A DNA stretch of 30,690 nucleotides from Acanthaster planci (taxonomy: Eukaryota; Echinodermata; Asteroidea; Valvatida; Acanthasteridae): the NCBI RefSeq assembly GCF_001949145.1, contig NW_019091450.1, positions 2,253 through 32,942 on the forward strand, written 5' to 3'. Shown here one piece after another: positions 21,501-30,690 of this stretch. Under the pieces are notes generated by a model that was not told where the DNA came from, did no database searches, and saw nothing but the letters and a program-made list of their open reading frames with translations. Every line of letters begins with the position of its first letter. Positions within the stretch are counted from its first letter, which is position 1. The position numbers and the translations under genes are program-made.

Positions 21501-24500
21501 CATGTCACACTTGTGGACGCCTAATTTCTGGATTTTACCCATATAAAAAGCCTTGCTTGGCTCTGCCTCCCAGTGAAGAATTTGGGGGCTTCAACAAGTC
21601 ATTCTAATGTTTTAGCACATTGGAACGTTCGTTCTATAACATTATTCTAATGTTGCAGAACATATCGTTATTCTAATGTCAAGGATAAAGGCAGCCACTC
21701 CACATCGCCTTCATCGACCTGACCAAGGCTTTTGATTTGGTCAGCAGGAAAGGCCTCTTCAGCCTCCTGGAGCAGATTGGTTGTCCTCCCAAGCTTCTCG
21801 TTATCAGTGTCTGTCCACGAGAACTTGAAAGGCACCATCAAGTATGGCAGCTCCATCTCAAACCCATTTTAAAATCAAGAACAGAATCAAGCAGGGGTTG
21901 TGTTTTTGGTGCCAACCCTCTTTGGCATCATTTCCCTTTGCCCAGTCAGAGGATGGGATCTAGTTCCCTACCAGATGTGACGGTGGCCTAATCGTCGGCC
22001 TTGCTTGCCTGAAGGCAAAGACCAAATAAAGGCAGTGCTCGTCTGGAAACAGATTTTTGCAAACAATGCAGCACTAGTAGCACACACACAGGAGGGCCTA
22101 CAACACAAACTGCGTCACACAGGTTTGCAAGGAGTTGATCTTATGATCAATCTCATTAAACAGACCAACAACAAGGGGCAACATATCACCTCCACTGGGG
22201 GAGTGCGTTAGTATAGCGGTTCTTTCCTCACTTTGCACCAATGAGGCCCCGGGTTTGAGTCCCGGCTCAGACCAGGCTTTAAGTGCATTTGGTTTCCAGT
22301 CCATACTTGCTCTCACAGGTTACCTACGGGTACTCTGGTTTCCTCCTGCCTCTAAAACTGTACCTACTTCCTAACTCAATAGGGACCCCACTGGAAATAA
22401 ATTGCAAAACTTTCATGGGCTATCCCTGGTACTATTCAATTGTGAGGTAACGCCAAATGAATCCAATCCGTTCCCAATATCTCAACTGATACAGTAACTA
22501 CAGACTAGGGGTCGTGGACGATTTCATCTTCCTTGGTTCAACCATCTCCAGCAAACCTCTCTGTGGACTCTTCAGCTGAACTCCCCCTACCCCTCGGCAA
22601 AGCTTTCAACAGCCATGGCCTACCTAGCCAAGAGAGTGTGGGACAACTCCACACTCACTACCAATACCAAGGGCCTGCGTCCTTAGCACCCTTCTTTAAC
22701 CCTAACCTTCCCCAACCACCCAGAATTAAACAGTAGTAAAGTGTTTAATTCTGTGGGGATAGGTCTGGTAGGCCCATAACAGCTGGCTTTTGCATTGGGT
22801 TTGGCATACTTCAGAAAAACAAAGTCCAACAGCCTCTGTGCAACTTTGTGTGAATGGGGAAGGTTAGGGCCAGCAACTCTTGGAGGGTTAGGGTTAAGGC
22901 AGCAAAGTGTGGACTTTACATTCCCGGCAAGAGTGCAGACTCAATGCCTTCCACCTATACAGCCTGAAAAGGATTCTTGGTATAACCTGGCTGGACCGTG
23001 TGCCTCACAGTGAGGTACCGAGGGTCACAGGCATGCCAAGCACGCTGGCTTGGCCATGTGCCGGATGGCCCAATCCCAAAGGAAGTATCATATAGTGAAG
23101 TTGTCCCTGGCTCCAGACTGGTAGACCAGCTCTCCCCTGCAAGCGAGACCTCTGGCCTTGCAACATCAACCCTAAACACTGGGCAGCTCTTGCTGCTCAT
23201 CAAACCGACTGGAGGCAGGCTGTTAGAACAGGGACCCTGGCAGGAGCTCAGCAGAGAGAGGGTAGGAAAAGGAGAAGAGCAGATGCAGATGCCAGCGAGC
23301 AAAATGTAGCTCAGCTCCCATGGACTTCAGGCACAGACTTCTTCTGCAGCACCTGCAACAGAGCCTGCCACTCGAGGATCGGCAGGTTCAGCCAAAGCAG
23401 ATGCTGCAAGTCAACCACTGACTGGCCAACTCTGGTGCAACTCCACTGTCTTCCGAGACTGACCAACATGTGGTCTAGTCTTGAATGCACGACATTAGAA
23501 AGGGGTAAACTATCTTTGGAAAAAGTTAAGTGTGATGATAAAGGCAAGAAAAATTCTCATGAATATGACCGTCTTACATTGACCCCCCAACTTTGATCCG
23601 AGACCCTACCCCACTGTCCCCCTGTATCCAATCCACCACTGTGTAAGGGTTGGCCTTTGAATTCCTATTAGAGTTTTGCAATTCTCTCCAACATTGTTCA
23701 CCAAAAAATAAAAAGAAACATTACTTGCGAGGCATCTACCGCCCTGTTGGGGGATGGGGATTACATGTGAGCTGCTTGTTGATATTCAAAATTTAACTAT
23801 GGGATGAGGGATCATTGATAACAGTAGAGTGTAATGCTTACAAAAGAATTTCACGCTATGCCTGCAAGTGTGTCATAACTACCCCCCAAAGCTACCGTAG
23901 CATGAATTTTTGCGGCTCAGTGTTTGCTCCCAGACAACTTCAAGCAGACACAGCAAGATTCAAATATAAATCTTCTCTTAAATTTAAATAAATTTATTAT
24001 AACATATAACTTATAACTAAATACTGAGGTACAACAAAAAAAACCATCAAATTAATTATCTATAATGGAGCATTTCACGTGAGACCGAAATTAAGTCTAT
24101 AATAGTCCGCATTCAGAAAACGAAGCAAGATATATAACTGGAAGAAATTTAAATGGCTCCTGCAATTACTTCTTAATTGTAAAGAAATAAAGAAAATTAC
24201 AATCAATTAGTTTATTTAACCCTTCGATATTGGCTTAATGCTAACACTTCATTATTAATAATTAAAACCTTACTAAAGCCGGCAATCAGATAAAAAAAAA
24301 ATGTATGTAGGGCCCACCGCGAGTAAAATACGCTTTCCGCGTCAAAGGCTGTCCCCTTGCCTGAACCGTTGCATGGAACCCTGTGCCGGAACCTCTGAGT
24401 AGGTAGCCGGGAAAAGTGTCAGCGGTGTCACACCTGGCTAGGTTCTTGGTGGCGGTGCCAGTGGATGTTTAAGCTTGCCTACAGCCAGCCTCGGGCCTGT

Positions 24501-27500
24501 CTGCCTCGGGCAGTCGGTAGGGCAATGGAGATCACAATGCAGCACTTTAATCACTAGGGCTAAAGGCTCATGCAGCCCTAGATGACCGGTCTGTTGGCAG
24601 ATCAGATGCCTGACTCTCTCGGAGACCATCACCGTTCCAAGACTTGGCTTTCCGGTGGAAAATTTTAGAAATTTATAGCTTATAGCAAAAATGTTGCTGC
24701 TGTCATGTCTGAGGGGATAAGTGGCAAAATGCGCTTTTTCAAAAATTGCGGGCTGTTAGTCACGGGTCCAAGGCATTATAAAAACCCAGTGTTGCATAAA
24801 ATAATAAAGAGATGAGACCATGGCAACATGAATATTTATACTATCTTATGTATTATTTATTTACACGATAGGACACTACAGGTACGAACAGTAAACACAA
24901 CACACGGACGTTGACAAACACAAATCAGACTTACTGAGGCGTGAAGTAGGGTTCTTGTTTGCTGGGACAATGCTGACGAAGTGGACCATACAATATACAG
25001 TGGAACATTTGTAACCCGTGGTTCACATTTCAAAATAGCAGGAACCAAATTTCATATTAATTTAATTCCCTTTTGAAAAAACTCTTGACATCACACATTT
25101 CAGGATTTATGATACACAAGAGATTTTGCTTTATTGGAGGGAAAGAGCCAAGCCAATCAATATGAGAAATAAAAAGTAAATGCAGAGAACACCAGTGGCC
25201 ACAAATCAAAAGATGAGGTTTACAGAAAACACAGGATCCTGCTAAGTTGAAATACACTTTGAGCTCAAGAAAAATAATTTGGCGCCAATGTTCTAGATGT
25301 ACAGATGAGTTGCGACGAGTCGTTCCAAGGTGGGATGACAGGAGTCCGTTGTGTTGTATAGGCAGTCGGCAAAAGTGAAGGGCAAAGTTCAGCAGAAGAA
25401 ATGTAACGCAAAAGAATACTTGCGGATCTTGCAAGGTTCATGCTGGTGATTAGTGCCGCAGATGCCTTGGTGTACTTATGTTGTGTCGGCAAGTCACAAT
25501 TTATGTAGCTTGGTGGCTGAGAGGCCTGGAGACAGCTCTTCAGGTGGACTACAGAAACTCCCGTCCGGCACCCTCTTTCAGAACATGCAGTTCAGTAACT
25601 AAGATAGCGAGCCAACACTCGTGAACATAAGGGGAAGACTTGGATTTTGAAGTCCTCCAGTCCAAAGAAAAGTAGTGCAGAGCGCAGACAAAAGTTCGGC
25701 AGGCATGTAGTCAGCACGACGGCAAAGTTTGGAATGCCCAGCTTGCCAAAACTCTGGGGCAAACTGCTCCCCAGAACATGCCCTTGCCACATGACTAGCT
25801 CAGGCTCTCATTGGACAACTTAGAAAGTGCCACACATGACTCCAATACTGATTGGTCATCCAGTATCTAGGCAGATGAGCACTCAGCAGAAGTTTATGGC
25901 TTTCACAGCTTGGGTAAGGTATGAACAACAACTAGGGATTAAGTGTGTCTCAACATCCTGCTGATCTCCTATAAAATTTACTGGGAGAGTACCGGTACAC
26001 ACTGGTGTACCAGTCAGAGATTAAAGGCAGTGGATACAAAGAGCATCCTGTGATTTCCTAGGAAAGCAGGAACATTTAAGATAAACTGAAGGAAGAGCAG
26101 GCTATTTGACAAAAGGAATAGGCAATACATCAAAGGTTCACCACTGGAACACTGCTCACCAGTAGAGAAGTCAAAGCTCAGGAAAGAACAATTTAAGTAT
26201 GCAAAAGGAAAACATAGTCATAAAGAAATAAAATTTGAAATTGTTATCCAAGACCTCTTTTGGGACGGGGGTTACACATTGTTATAACAAGGTTGTTGTT
26301 ATTAATAGTTACCTTGGATTATCAGCAATGGAAAACAGGAAAACTTGGGACCTAAAGTTGTCCTTGCTATAAATCTGATCTTGTACTAACAGTGCTCTTC
26401 CTACATTGAACATGTATCTGTGTTCCACTGTACGTACATATTCTGACAGGTTTTCTAGGGCATGGCCTACAGGCTTTGCATTACAAGGTCTTACAACCAG
26501 ACTTGTGAATAGTCTGGCAACTGTTCCGCTGATTGGTCTTGTGAATTGTTTTGCAGCCGTGTGGTAACTGGTCCTAAGGTAATCTTCTGATTGGCTTTGT
26601 GACTGCAGCCTTGTGATGGTGTTGACTAGGACACTGCCTCTTACCTTGGTGAAATGGAACTGCAGGGGGGCGTCTGTGGACAGGGAGATGCACAGTCCCC
26701 GGGCATGGAACTCAGGCAAAGGGTTGCGGTGGTAGTTAAGGAAGAGGGAGTTGTTGGAGAGGGGGGACATGGCAATGCCAATTTGGGCCAGGTAGTACAA
26801 ATACTGCAACACTGGCGTCTGGTGAAAGGAAATAGAGAGACAGAGATGTGTTAATTCTACCTACAATCTGTCGAGTTTAAGCGGTGACAACGTTAAACCA
26901 TTGGTCAATTTGCCAGGTGCCCAGGATACATATTCTGTAAACTAATTCTCTACGAAACCAGCGACTCTGGTGAGTTGTTACCAGTCATCGTTTAATGGCT
27001 TGAGTCCCTTGACTTGAGACAACATGAGATCTCAGCCAGGTGTGACTCAAGGCACATGTATTCAAGTCAACTGGAGGCAGATTTGCTTGAAAAAAATTCA
27101 GTGCAACAAAAGCTCTGCTAAGTCACTCCTGGACCGTGGCTCACCTGATGTCAAATTCTGTCTCAAAGAGGGTTAACACTAACAAAGGAAATCTTTACTG
27201 CTGTTTGCTTGAATAGCTTTTGTCATCAATTAAGAAGGGAAGCCTGTTACTGGTCTTGAGATGGTTGTGATCATTTTACTGGGTCTAGTGTTGGTCTAGA
27301 GATGGGATGGTCTTGCGAGGTCTTCTATTGGTCTTGTGATGGTCTCATAAGGTTTTGTGATAGTCATCTGAGGGTTTTCCAGGTCCTTTGATGGCTTTGA
27401 GGGGTCAGGTAACGGTCTCTTGGTGTCCAGTGTACTCTGGTCTCCCAATGGTCTTGTTGGATCCTGTCATGGTCTTGGTGGGTCTTATGGGTCTTGTGTT

Positions 27501-30498
27501 GGTTGTGTGATGGTCTCATAAGGTTTTGTGATGGTCACCTGAGGGTTTCCAGGTCCTTTGATGGCTTGGAAGGGTCAGGTAATAGTCTCCTGGCGTCCTG
27601 TGGGTTACTCTGGTCTCTCAATGGTCTTGTTGGGTCTTGTCATGGTCTTGGTGGGTCTAATGGGGTATTATGTTGGTTACAAGATGGTCTTGCTGGGTTT
27701 TTGTGTCGGATCTTGTGAGATCTTCTGATGGTGTTGTTGAGTCTAGTATCATCTTGTGGACTCTTGTGATGGTCTTGTGGGATTTAACACTGGCCTTTTG
27801 ATGGCTTTGAGGGGTCTTACATTTGTCATGGGAAGACCTTGTGGGGTCTTGTGAGAGTCTTATAACTGTCTTGTAGGATCTTATGATGATATCATGAGGG
27901 CATGACTACAACACTGGAAAAAACGTACCCTTCTCAATTGCAATCCGTGGGAGATGTTCTCTGCCAGCATGAAGGCAGAGACCACATGATGGACGGGGCC
28001 AGCCTCTCCACAGTGCGGTCTGAGGACAAAGGTGTTGAAACCACGCTCCCTGATAGAGTGAAAAGAATTGCTAACAAGTGTGAGCAGGACAGGTGCTCTG
28101 ACAAATAACAATCTGATAATTTGCTGTTGTCAAGACCTGTCAAGATAATCAGAAGAACCCACAAGACCACTCCGAGGCATGAAGTCTGAATTCAAGTCAC
28201 AAGCTAATTAGGTGAGGTGCACCAAAAGCATTCCTTTGTCAACGTTGACTACAGTACTCAGGACTGGTATTGTGACTGGCTTGCATCTAGTCTTGAAAAT
28301 GGTGTTGTGCCTGGTCTTGCCTTTGGTTTTGTGACAGTTTCGACTTTAACACTAATAGTGCGTTTGCGCGGTTACTCCTGTTTACACGAGTAGGATGCGT
28401 GCGCATTACACTCAGGTACAGGAGTATACTCTCCTCTAGCAAGAGTATACTCTCACTGATGACCCTTGGGATGTACTCCAGCTATTCAAGCGTTCACGAG
28501 TATACTCGTGTCAACGCAAGTAGCTCGCTCGAATGCACCCTTTGGTGGGGGAAATAAATGGAGAAAGGTGTTCAGATGACGTTTGCTCTCAAAACAATTT
28601 CTGCACAGGTAGCATTTACAGTTTATTACTACTTCAATCTCACGAGGAGTCCGGGAGGAGTTACAGTTAATGAGTCCGGGAGGAGTTACAGTTAAGGAGT
28701 CTGGGAGGAGTTACAGATAATGAGTCCGGGAGGAGTTACAGTTAACGAGTCCGGGAGGAGTTACAGTTAATGAGTCTGGGAGGAGTTACAGTTAATGAGT
28801 CCGGGAGAAGTTACAGTTAATGAGTCCGGGAGGAGTTACAGTTAATGAGTCCAGGAGGAGTTACAGTTAATGAGTCCGGGGGGAGTTACAGTTAATGACT
28901 CCGGGAGGAGTTACAGTTAATGAGTTCGGGAGGAGTTACAGTTAATGAATCCCGGAGGAGTTACAGTTCAAAACACGTCATCACCTGCAAGAAGCTCCAT
29001 CTGCACTTCTTCAAGAGGACTTTATGATCGCATTGTCATTAGCAACTTGTCAACCCGAGACGACCGTTTGCGTTTGTCTTGAGGGACAGAAACAGGTGGC
29101 TTGATAAGTGTGATTTGTGGTATCTATATGGCCCAGTTTGTGTTATTACTAATAAGTGCACCATGGTTTCAACTTGAAGGGAAAGATTTGGCCGACTCAT
29201 GTCAATATGAAGGGAAAGTGAATGCTTTGTGGTTAACAATGTCAACCTGGACACATCAGCCAGTATATGATTAACTGTCAATATTCCAGTTTTAGAATAA
29301 GGCATACCTACAAGTGGCAATGAAGGGGAGGGTTCTGCCAAGAAGACTGAAATTATTTACCTTCGAAAGTGATTGAGGACCACAAGGTTGGCGTATATGT
29401 AAAAAATCCAGTAAGCGTAAGGTGGATCATCCGTTGACGTCCACTGCTCTGGCTCCGGACTGTTGGAGGTAAAAATTACATCTTCTGGTTTTGATTCATC
29501 ATCCACGCTGTCAAAGCCGGTCACCTAGTTGATCCACAAACCAAGTTACTTAGATTTCAAAGAAACAGGACAAGGCCAAGGTGAGATTCCAAAGACGGAT
29601 GCTAAAGACACATCTACTAAATGTGTTACAGGCTGATTCTGAGATGATCAGACTTCTGAGCTGTCTTAAGAAATCATATGATAAAGACAGTGCAAGGATT
29701 AAGTGGACAAGTTAGTGTTATGATCTCGAAATGTGGATCTCAAGTGGATCCACTCATTTAAGCCACAAAAATGGAATACTCTTTGCATCTCTACAATGGG
29801 ATACTTGGTTGCTTCAAACAACTGCACGTAGACATTATCAGGATAAAGGTGGACTTGCAACCAAAATACACTAGGCGTCCACATCTTGTGGATCCACGGA
29901 TTTTGACGATACTTACGTATTGCAGGAACTTGTGTATTTCCGGGTGCGACTTTGGATCCTTTGTTGCTTTGAACAGAGGCATAAAGACATTATCCAGGAT
30001 CTCGGCAAAGCTGCCCACCATCTTGTTGGACCGGTAGACATCACTGAGTGGTGTTAATTTCAAAGACAAACATGGGGCTATTAAGCCAAATCTCATCTGA
30101 TCCTACAAACCCAGCAGCCATCGAAACTTAGAATTTCAAATTCAACAGTTTACTGTACCAAATCTAAGAAAAAAAACTTTCTGTCAAGTTTTCCTTTTAC
30201 CAAATACCCTTAATCATACTGCAGACCATGAACTTCTCCTAAATTCTCTTGTCAATCAAAAGCTCCATGATACTCACCCAGGAAGTAGAATATTGCCCTA
30301 ATATATTGCCCTGCAGTGGTCCAAGGAAACTTACTATAGCCTGGGAATCTGGATGAGCCATCTGACATTGTCTGAGTAAACCCGGTGGTTGACGGCCCAC
30401 TTGGCCAGCTTGTCCCACTCATCTTTACGACGCCCATAGATGGATATCCGATACTCTGCATTCTGGTATTTGCTGTCCTCCAAGTCCTTACACATCTC
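18392..30498 (-). CDS. AMPD2: AMP deaminase (AMPD2-like), C-terminal half, 7 exons, 5' partial
   Basis: AMP deaminase hydrolyses AMP to IMP and ammonia in the cytosolic purine nucleotide cycle. Minus-strand exons, in transcript order, are 30498-30335, 30043-29917, 29524-29361, 28049-27929, 26818-26645, 20415-20305 and 18583-18392. Every junction has GT/AG ends. The phases agree throughout, giving 1053 bases, or 350 codons plus TGA. The product matches the C-terminal catalytic half of the family: [84 protein letters not shown]. Full-length family members are roughly 750-850 residues, so the N-terminal part, including the first zinc-binding His-x-His, lies beyond the right edge. One oddity is that the STDDP signature reads STDAP. 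Family identity is near certain. The AMPD2 symbol rather than another paralogue is an inference. Confidence 0.95.
18752..19439. mobile_element. MITE copy 2, interrupted by a pogo-like element
   Basis: This has the same ends as the copy at 9070-9306: GACCAATTTCATGGAGCTGC at the left, and AAGCAAATTTTGTGC running to ATTGGCC at the right. It is split at 18896/19342 by a 445-base insertion. It sits in the AMPD intron between exons f and g. Confidence 0.8.
18897..19341. mobile_element. Pogo/Tigger-like non-autonomous element
   Basis: The left end CAGTGGAACGCCGCTATATC and the inverted right end CAGTGGAATGCCACCATAAT are flanked by TA on both sides (18895-18896 and 19342-19343). No transposase frame is intact. 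The other MITE copy shows the empty site at 9209-9210 with a single TA. Confidence 0.8.
20305..20415 (-). CDS. AMPD2: AMPD exon f ([10 protein letters not shown])
   Basis: This 37-codon phase-0 exon lies 6.2 kb from the previous one, after a GACCCGTAG acceptor, and ends at AATGAG before GTCAGTG. It encodes [16 protein letters not shown], then [19 protein letters not shown]. This continues HFTK exactly as the family requires, so the long intron is real. Confidence 0.93.
20490..20585. repeat. GGTCTTGTGACT-type short tandem repeat, block 1
   Basis: Six or so degenerate 14-16-base copies of GGTCTTGTGACT/GGTCCTGTGACC lie in the AMPD intron upstream (in the gene's sense) of exon f. The same word recurs at 26495-26620, 27240-27890 and 28260-28335. 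Confidence 0.8.
21690..23470 (+). mobile_element. Dead non-LTR retrotransposon (LINE), reverse transcriptase to C-terminal zinc knuckle
   Basis: Fragments in different plus-strand frames follow the order of a LINE ORF2. [20 protein letters not shown] (from about 21703) is followed by GCPPKL and VPTLFGII (about 21905). Next come LKAKTKIKAV-like sequence and [12 protein letters not shown] (about 22050-22090), where the catalytic FADD has become FANN. Then come [14 protein letters not shown] (about 22510), YLAKRVWDN (about 22620), and [13 protein letters not shown] with [17 protein letters not shown] (about 22925-23010). The end is a [17 protein letters not shown] zinc knuckle (about 23343). Many frameshifts make it non-functional. 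A SINE interrupts it at about 22198-22465. Confidence 0.85.
22198..22465 (+). mobile_element. tRNA-derived SINE, copy 2, nested in the LINE
   Basis: The tRNA head is GCGTTAGTATAGCGGTTC (box A) and GGGTTTGAGTCCCGGC (box B), followed by the same CTCCTGCCTCTAAAACTG body as the 14620 copy. The LINE reading stops before it (QHITST) and resumes after it ([14 protein letters not shown]), so the SINE inserted later. The 3' boundary is approximate. Confidence 0.75.
24998..26430. mobile_element. Possible pogo-like element with CAGTGGAACA ends
   Basis: CAGTGGAACA at 24998 and its inverse TGTTCCACTG at 26421-26430 are both flanked by TA. Homology of the ends stops after about 10 bases, and the interior is not recognisable, so the pairing may be coincidental between two separate remnants. 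Confidence 0.3.
26495..26620. repeat. GGTCTTGTGACT-type repeat, block 2
   Basis: Degenerate copies (TGGTCTTGTGAATTG, TTGGCTTTGTGACTG, CCTTGTGATGG) lie immediately downstream, in the gene's sense, of AMPD exon e. Confidence 0.55.
26645..26818 (-). CDS. AMPD2: AMPD exon e ([11 protein letters not shown] ... [12 protein letters not shown])
   Basis: This exon is 58 codons, in phase 0 at both ends, with a TTTCACCAG acceptor and a CCAAG|GTAAGA donor. It encodes [20 protein letters not shown] and runs to the deaminase signature. The signature is normally S-T-D-D-P, but here it is S-T-D-A-P. The Ala codon GCC lies at 26669-26671. The first Asp, the zinc ligand, is present. Confidence 0.95.
27240..27890. 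repeat. GT-rich GGTCTTGTGATGG repeat, block 3, with a 171-base duplication
   Basis: Many degenerate 12-18-base copies of GGTCTTGTGATGG fill the intron between AMPD exons d and e. A longer segment starting GGTCTCATAAGGTTTTGTGA at 27341 is repeated at 27512 (offset 171), so part of the block was duplicated as a unit. On the AMPD transcript it reads as CA-rich CCATCACAAGACC. Confidence 0.85.
27929..28049 (-). CDS. AMPD2: AMPD exon d (HCGEAG and ISHG active-site motifs)
   Basis: The acceptor is CTATCAG and the donor is AGAAGG|GTACGT. The exon has one base plus 40 codons. It encodes [18 protein letters not shown], where by family analogy His is a zinc ligand and Glu is the catalytic acid, then [19 protein letters not shown], where the His of ISHG is the catalytic base. 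Both motifs are intact. Confidence 0.96.
28260..28335. repeat. GGTCTTGTGACT-type repeat, block 4
   Basis: A short run of copies such as TGGTATTGTGACTGG and CTGGTCTTGCCTTTGG lies in the AMPD intron between exons c and d. Confidence 0.5.
28356..28541. mobile_element. MITE-like element with palindromic GAGTATACTC units
   Basis: The left end (AGTGCGTTTGCGCGGTTACT...TTTACACGAGTA) resembles the inverted right end (GGGTGCATTCGAGCGAGCTA...TTGACACGAGTA). The interior has three copies of the palindrome GAGTATACTC (28422, 28443, 28498), the last extended to the 16-base CACGAGTATACTCGTG. It is non-coding. Confidence 0.6.
28647..28970. repeat. 25-bp minisatellite, 13 copies
   Basis: The unit is GAGTCCGGGAGGAGTTACAG plus TTAAT, repeated at exact 25-base steps from 28647 to 28947 with few substitutions. 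It is in the AMPD intron between exons c and d. The uniformity suggests recent expansion. Confidence 0.97.
29361..29524 (-). CDS. AMPD2: AMPD exon c ([11 protein letters not shown])
   Basis: The exon lies between an AACTAG acceptor and a CGAAG|GTAAAT donor, with 54 codons plus two bases. It opens with [14 protein letters not shown], a hallmark of AMP deaminase, and continues through [21 protein letters not shown]. The AG left at the end joins the first G of the next exon to make Arg. Confidence 0.95.
29917..30043 (-). CDS. AMPD2: AMPD exon b
   Basis: The exon begins after a CTCAG acceptor with one base completing the previous Tyr codon, and carries 42 codons. It ends at CAATAC before a GTAAGT donor. 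It encodes [20 protein letters not shown] through [10 protein letters not shown], the stretch just before [11 protein letters not shown] in this family. Confidence 0.92.
30335..30498 (-). CDS. AMPD2: AMPD exon a (SIYGR region)
   Basis: This is the first AMPD exon visible in the window. It starts after a TTTACAG acceptor and ends in CTATA followed by a GTAAGT donor, giving 54 codons plus two bases (out-phase 2). It encodes the segment from [17 protein letters not shown] through [18 protein letters not shown] to WLIQIPRL. The split codon TA+T gives Tyr in the next exon. The 192 bases to its right look like intron. Confidence 0.93.
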
Positions 30499-30690
30499 CT
30501 GTAAATCCATCAGAATTCTGCACAGATTTGTCTGTCACATGTTAATTGGCCTTATTCGACAGTCGGCCATCTTGAATGAAACACACGAGTTGTAAAATGT
30601 TCTTCTTACAAGTGGGAATACATATGGGAACAAAGATGTTTTAATTTGCATATTTTATGCGATTGCAATTCTTGAGCTCCGATGGGGTAA

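Larger units (their letters stand above)
20416..26644 (-). other. AMPD intron e-f, 6.2 kb
   Basis: The intron between exons ending at 26645 and starting at 20415. It holds the short repeat at 20490, a dead LINE with a SINE (21690-23470), AT-rich sequence at 23980-24300, and a possible TIR element at 24998-26430. About 24300-24660 and 25270-25800 are GC-richer and look like old repeats, but I cannot assign them. Confidence 0.85.

Noticed and set aside
25279-25295. TTGGCGCCAATG, which resembles an LTR retrotransposon primer-binding site
   Set aside because: It is a short palindrome. No paired LTRs and no gag or pol fragments were found nearby.
26309-26644. Extension of the AMPD exon e frame past HFTK
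   Set aside because: The AMPD match stops at the GTAAGA donor at 26644 and resumes in exon f at 20415, so the extension is intron.

Overview
This is a eukaryotic window, most likely from a marine invertebrate deuterostome (an echinoderm is my best guess). The evidence is small phase-consistent exons with GT/AG introns, long introns full of degraded transposons, many tacatgta-type words, and one 381-base assembly gap (12775-13155). There are no operons, ribosome binding sites, CRISPR arrays or prokaryotic features.

The one securely identified gene is the 3' half of an AMP deaminase (AMPD2-like) on the minus strand. Seven exons run from 30498 down to a TGA stop at 18392-18394. They join in perfect phase into 350 codons plus stop, and the 5' exons lie beyond the right edge. 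The HCGEAG and ISHG active-site motifs are intact, but the family signature STDDP reads STDAP. Its introns hold a 25-bp minisatellite, a GT-rich repeat family, MITE-like elements and a 1.8-kb dead LINE with a SINE inserted in it.

The left third (about 2.5-12.7 kb) appears to hold a second, unrecognised plus-strand gene. A start exon at 3418 and exons at 3848, 4116, about 5729, 8433, 10387 and 12518 have good splice signals and mostly compatible phases. At least two of the middle exons are interrupted in frame. A cluster of CCAAT boxes at 2505-2606 may be its promoter. A short minus-strand exon-like ORF with one membrane segment ends at 2910.

The rest is repeats. Region by region: short palindromes at 1.2-2.9 kb; a 44-bp minisatellite carrying a piggyBac-like MITE (4.2-5.2 kb); a 69/35-bp minisatellite (6.7-7.1 kb); inverted-repeat elements at 7.85, 9.07, 9.55 and 10.7 kb; tRNA-derived SINEs beside the gap and at 14.6 kb; a broken Penelope-like element with GIY-YIG remnants and hammerhead-like motifs (15.0-16.6 kb); and a MITE with a pogo-like element nested in it (18.75-19.44 kb). 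No new cellular system is evident. The most notable points are the altered deaminase signature, the nested insertions with readable target sites, and the unidentified plus-strand gene.
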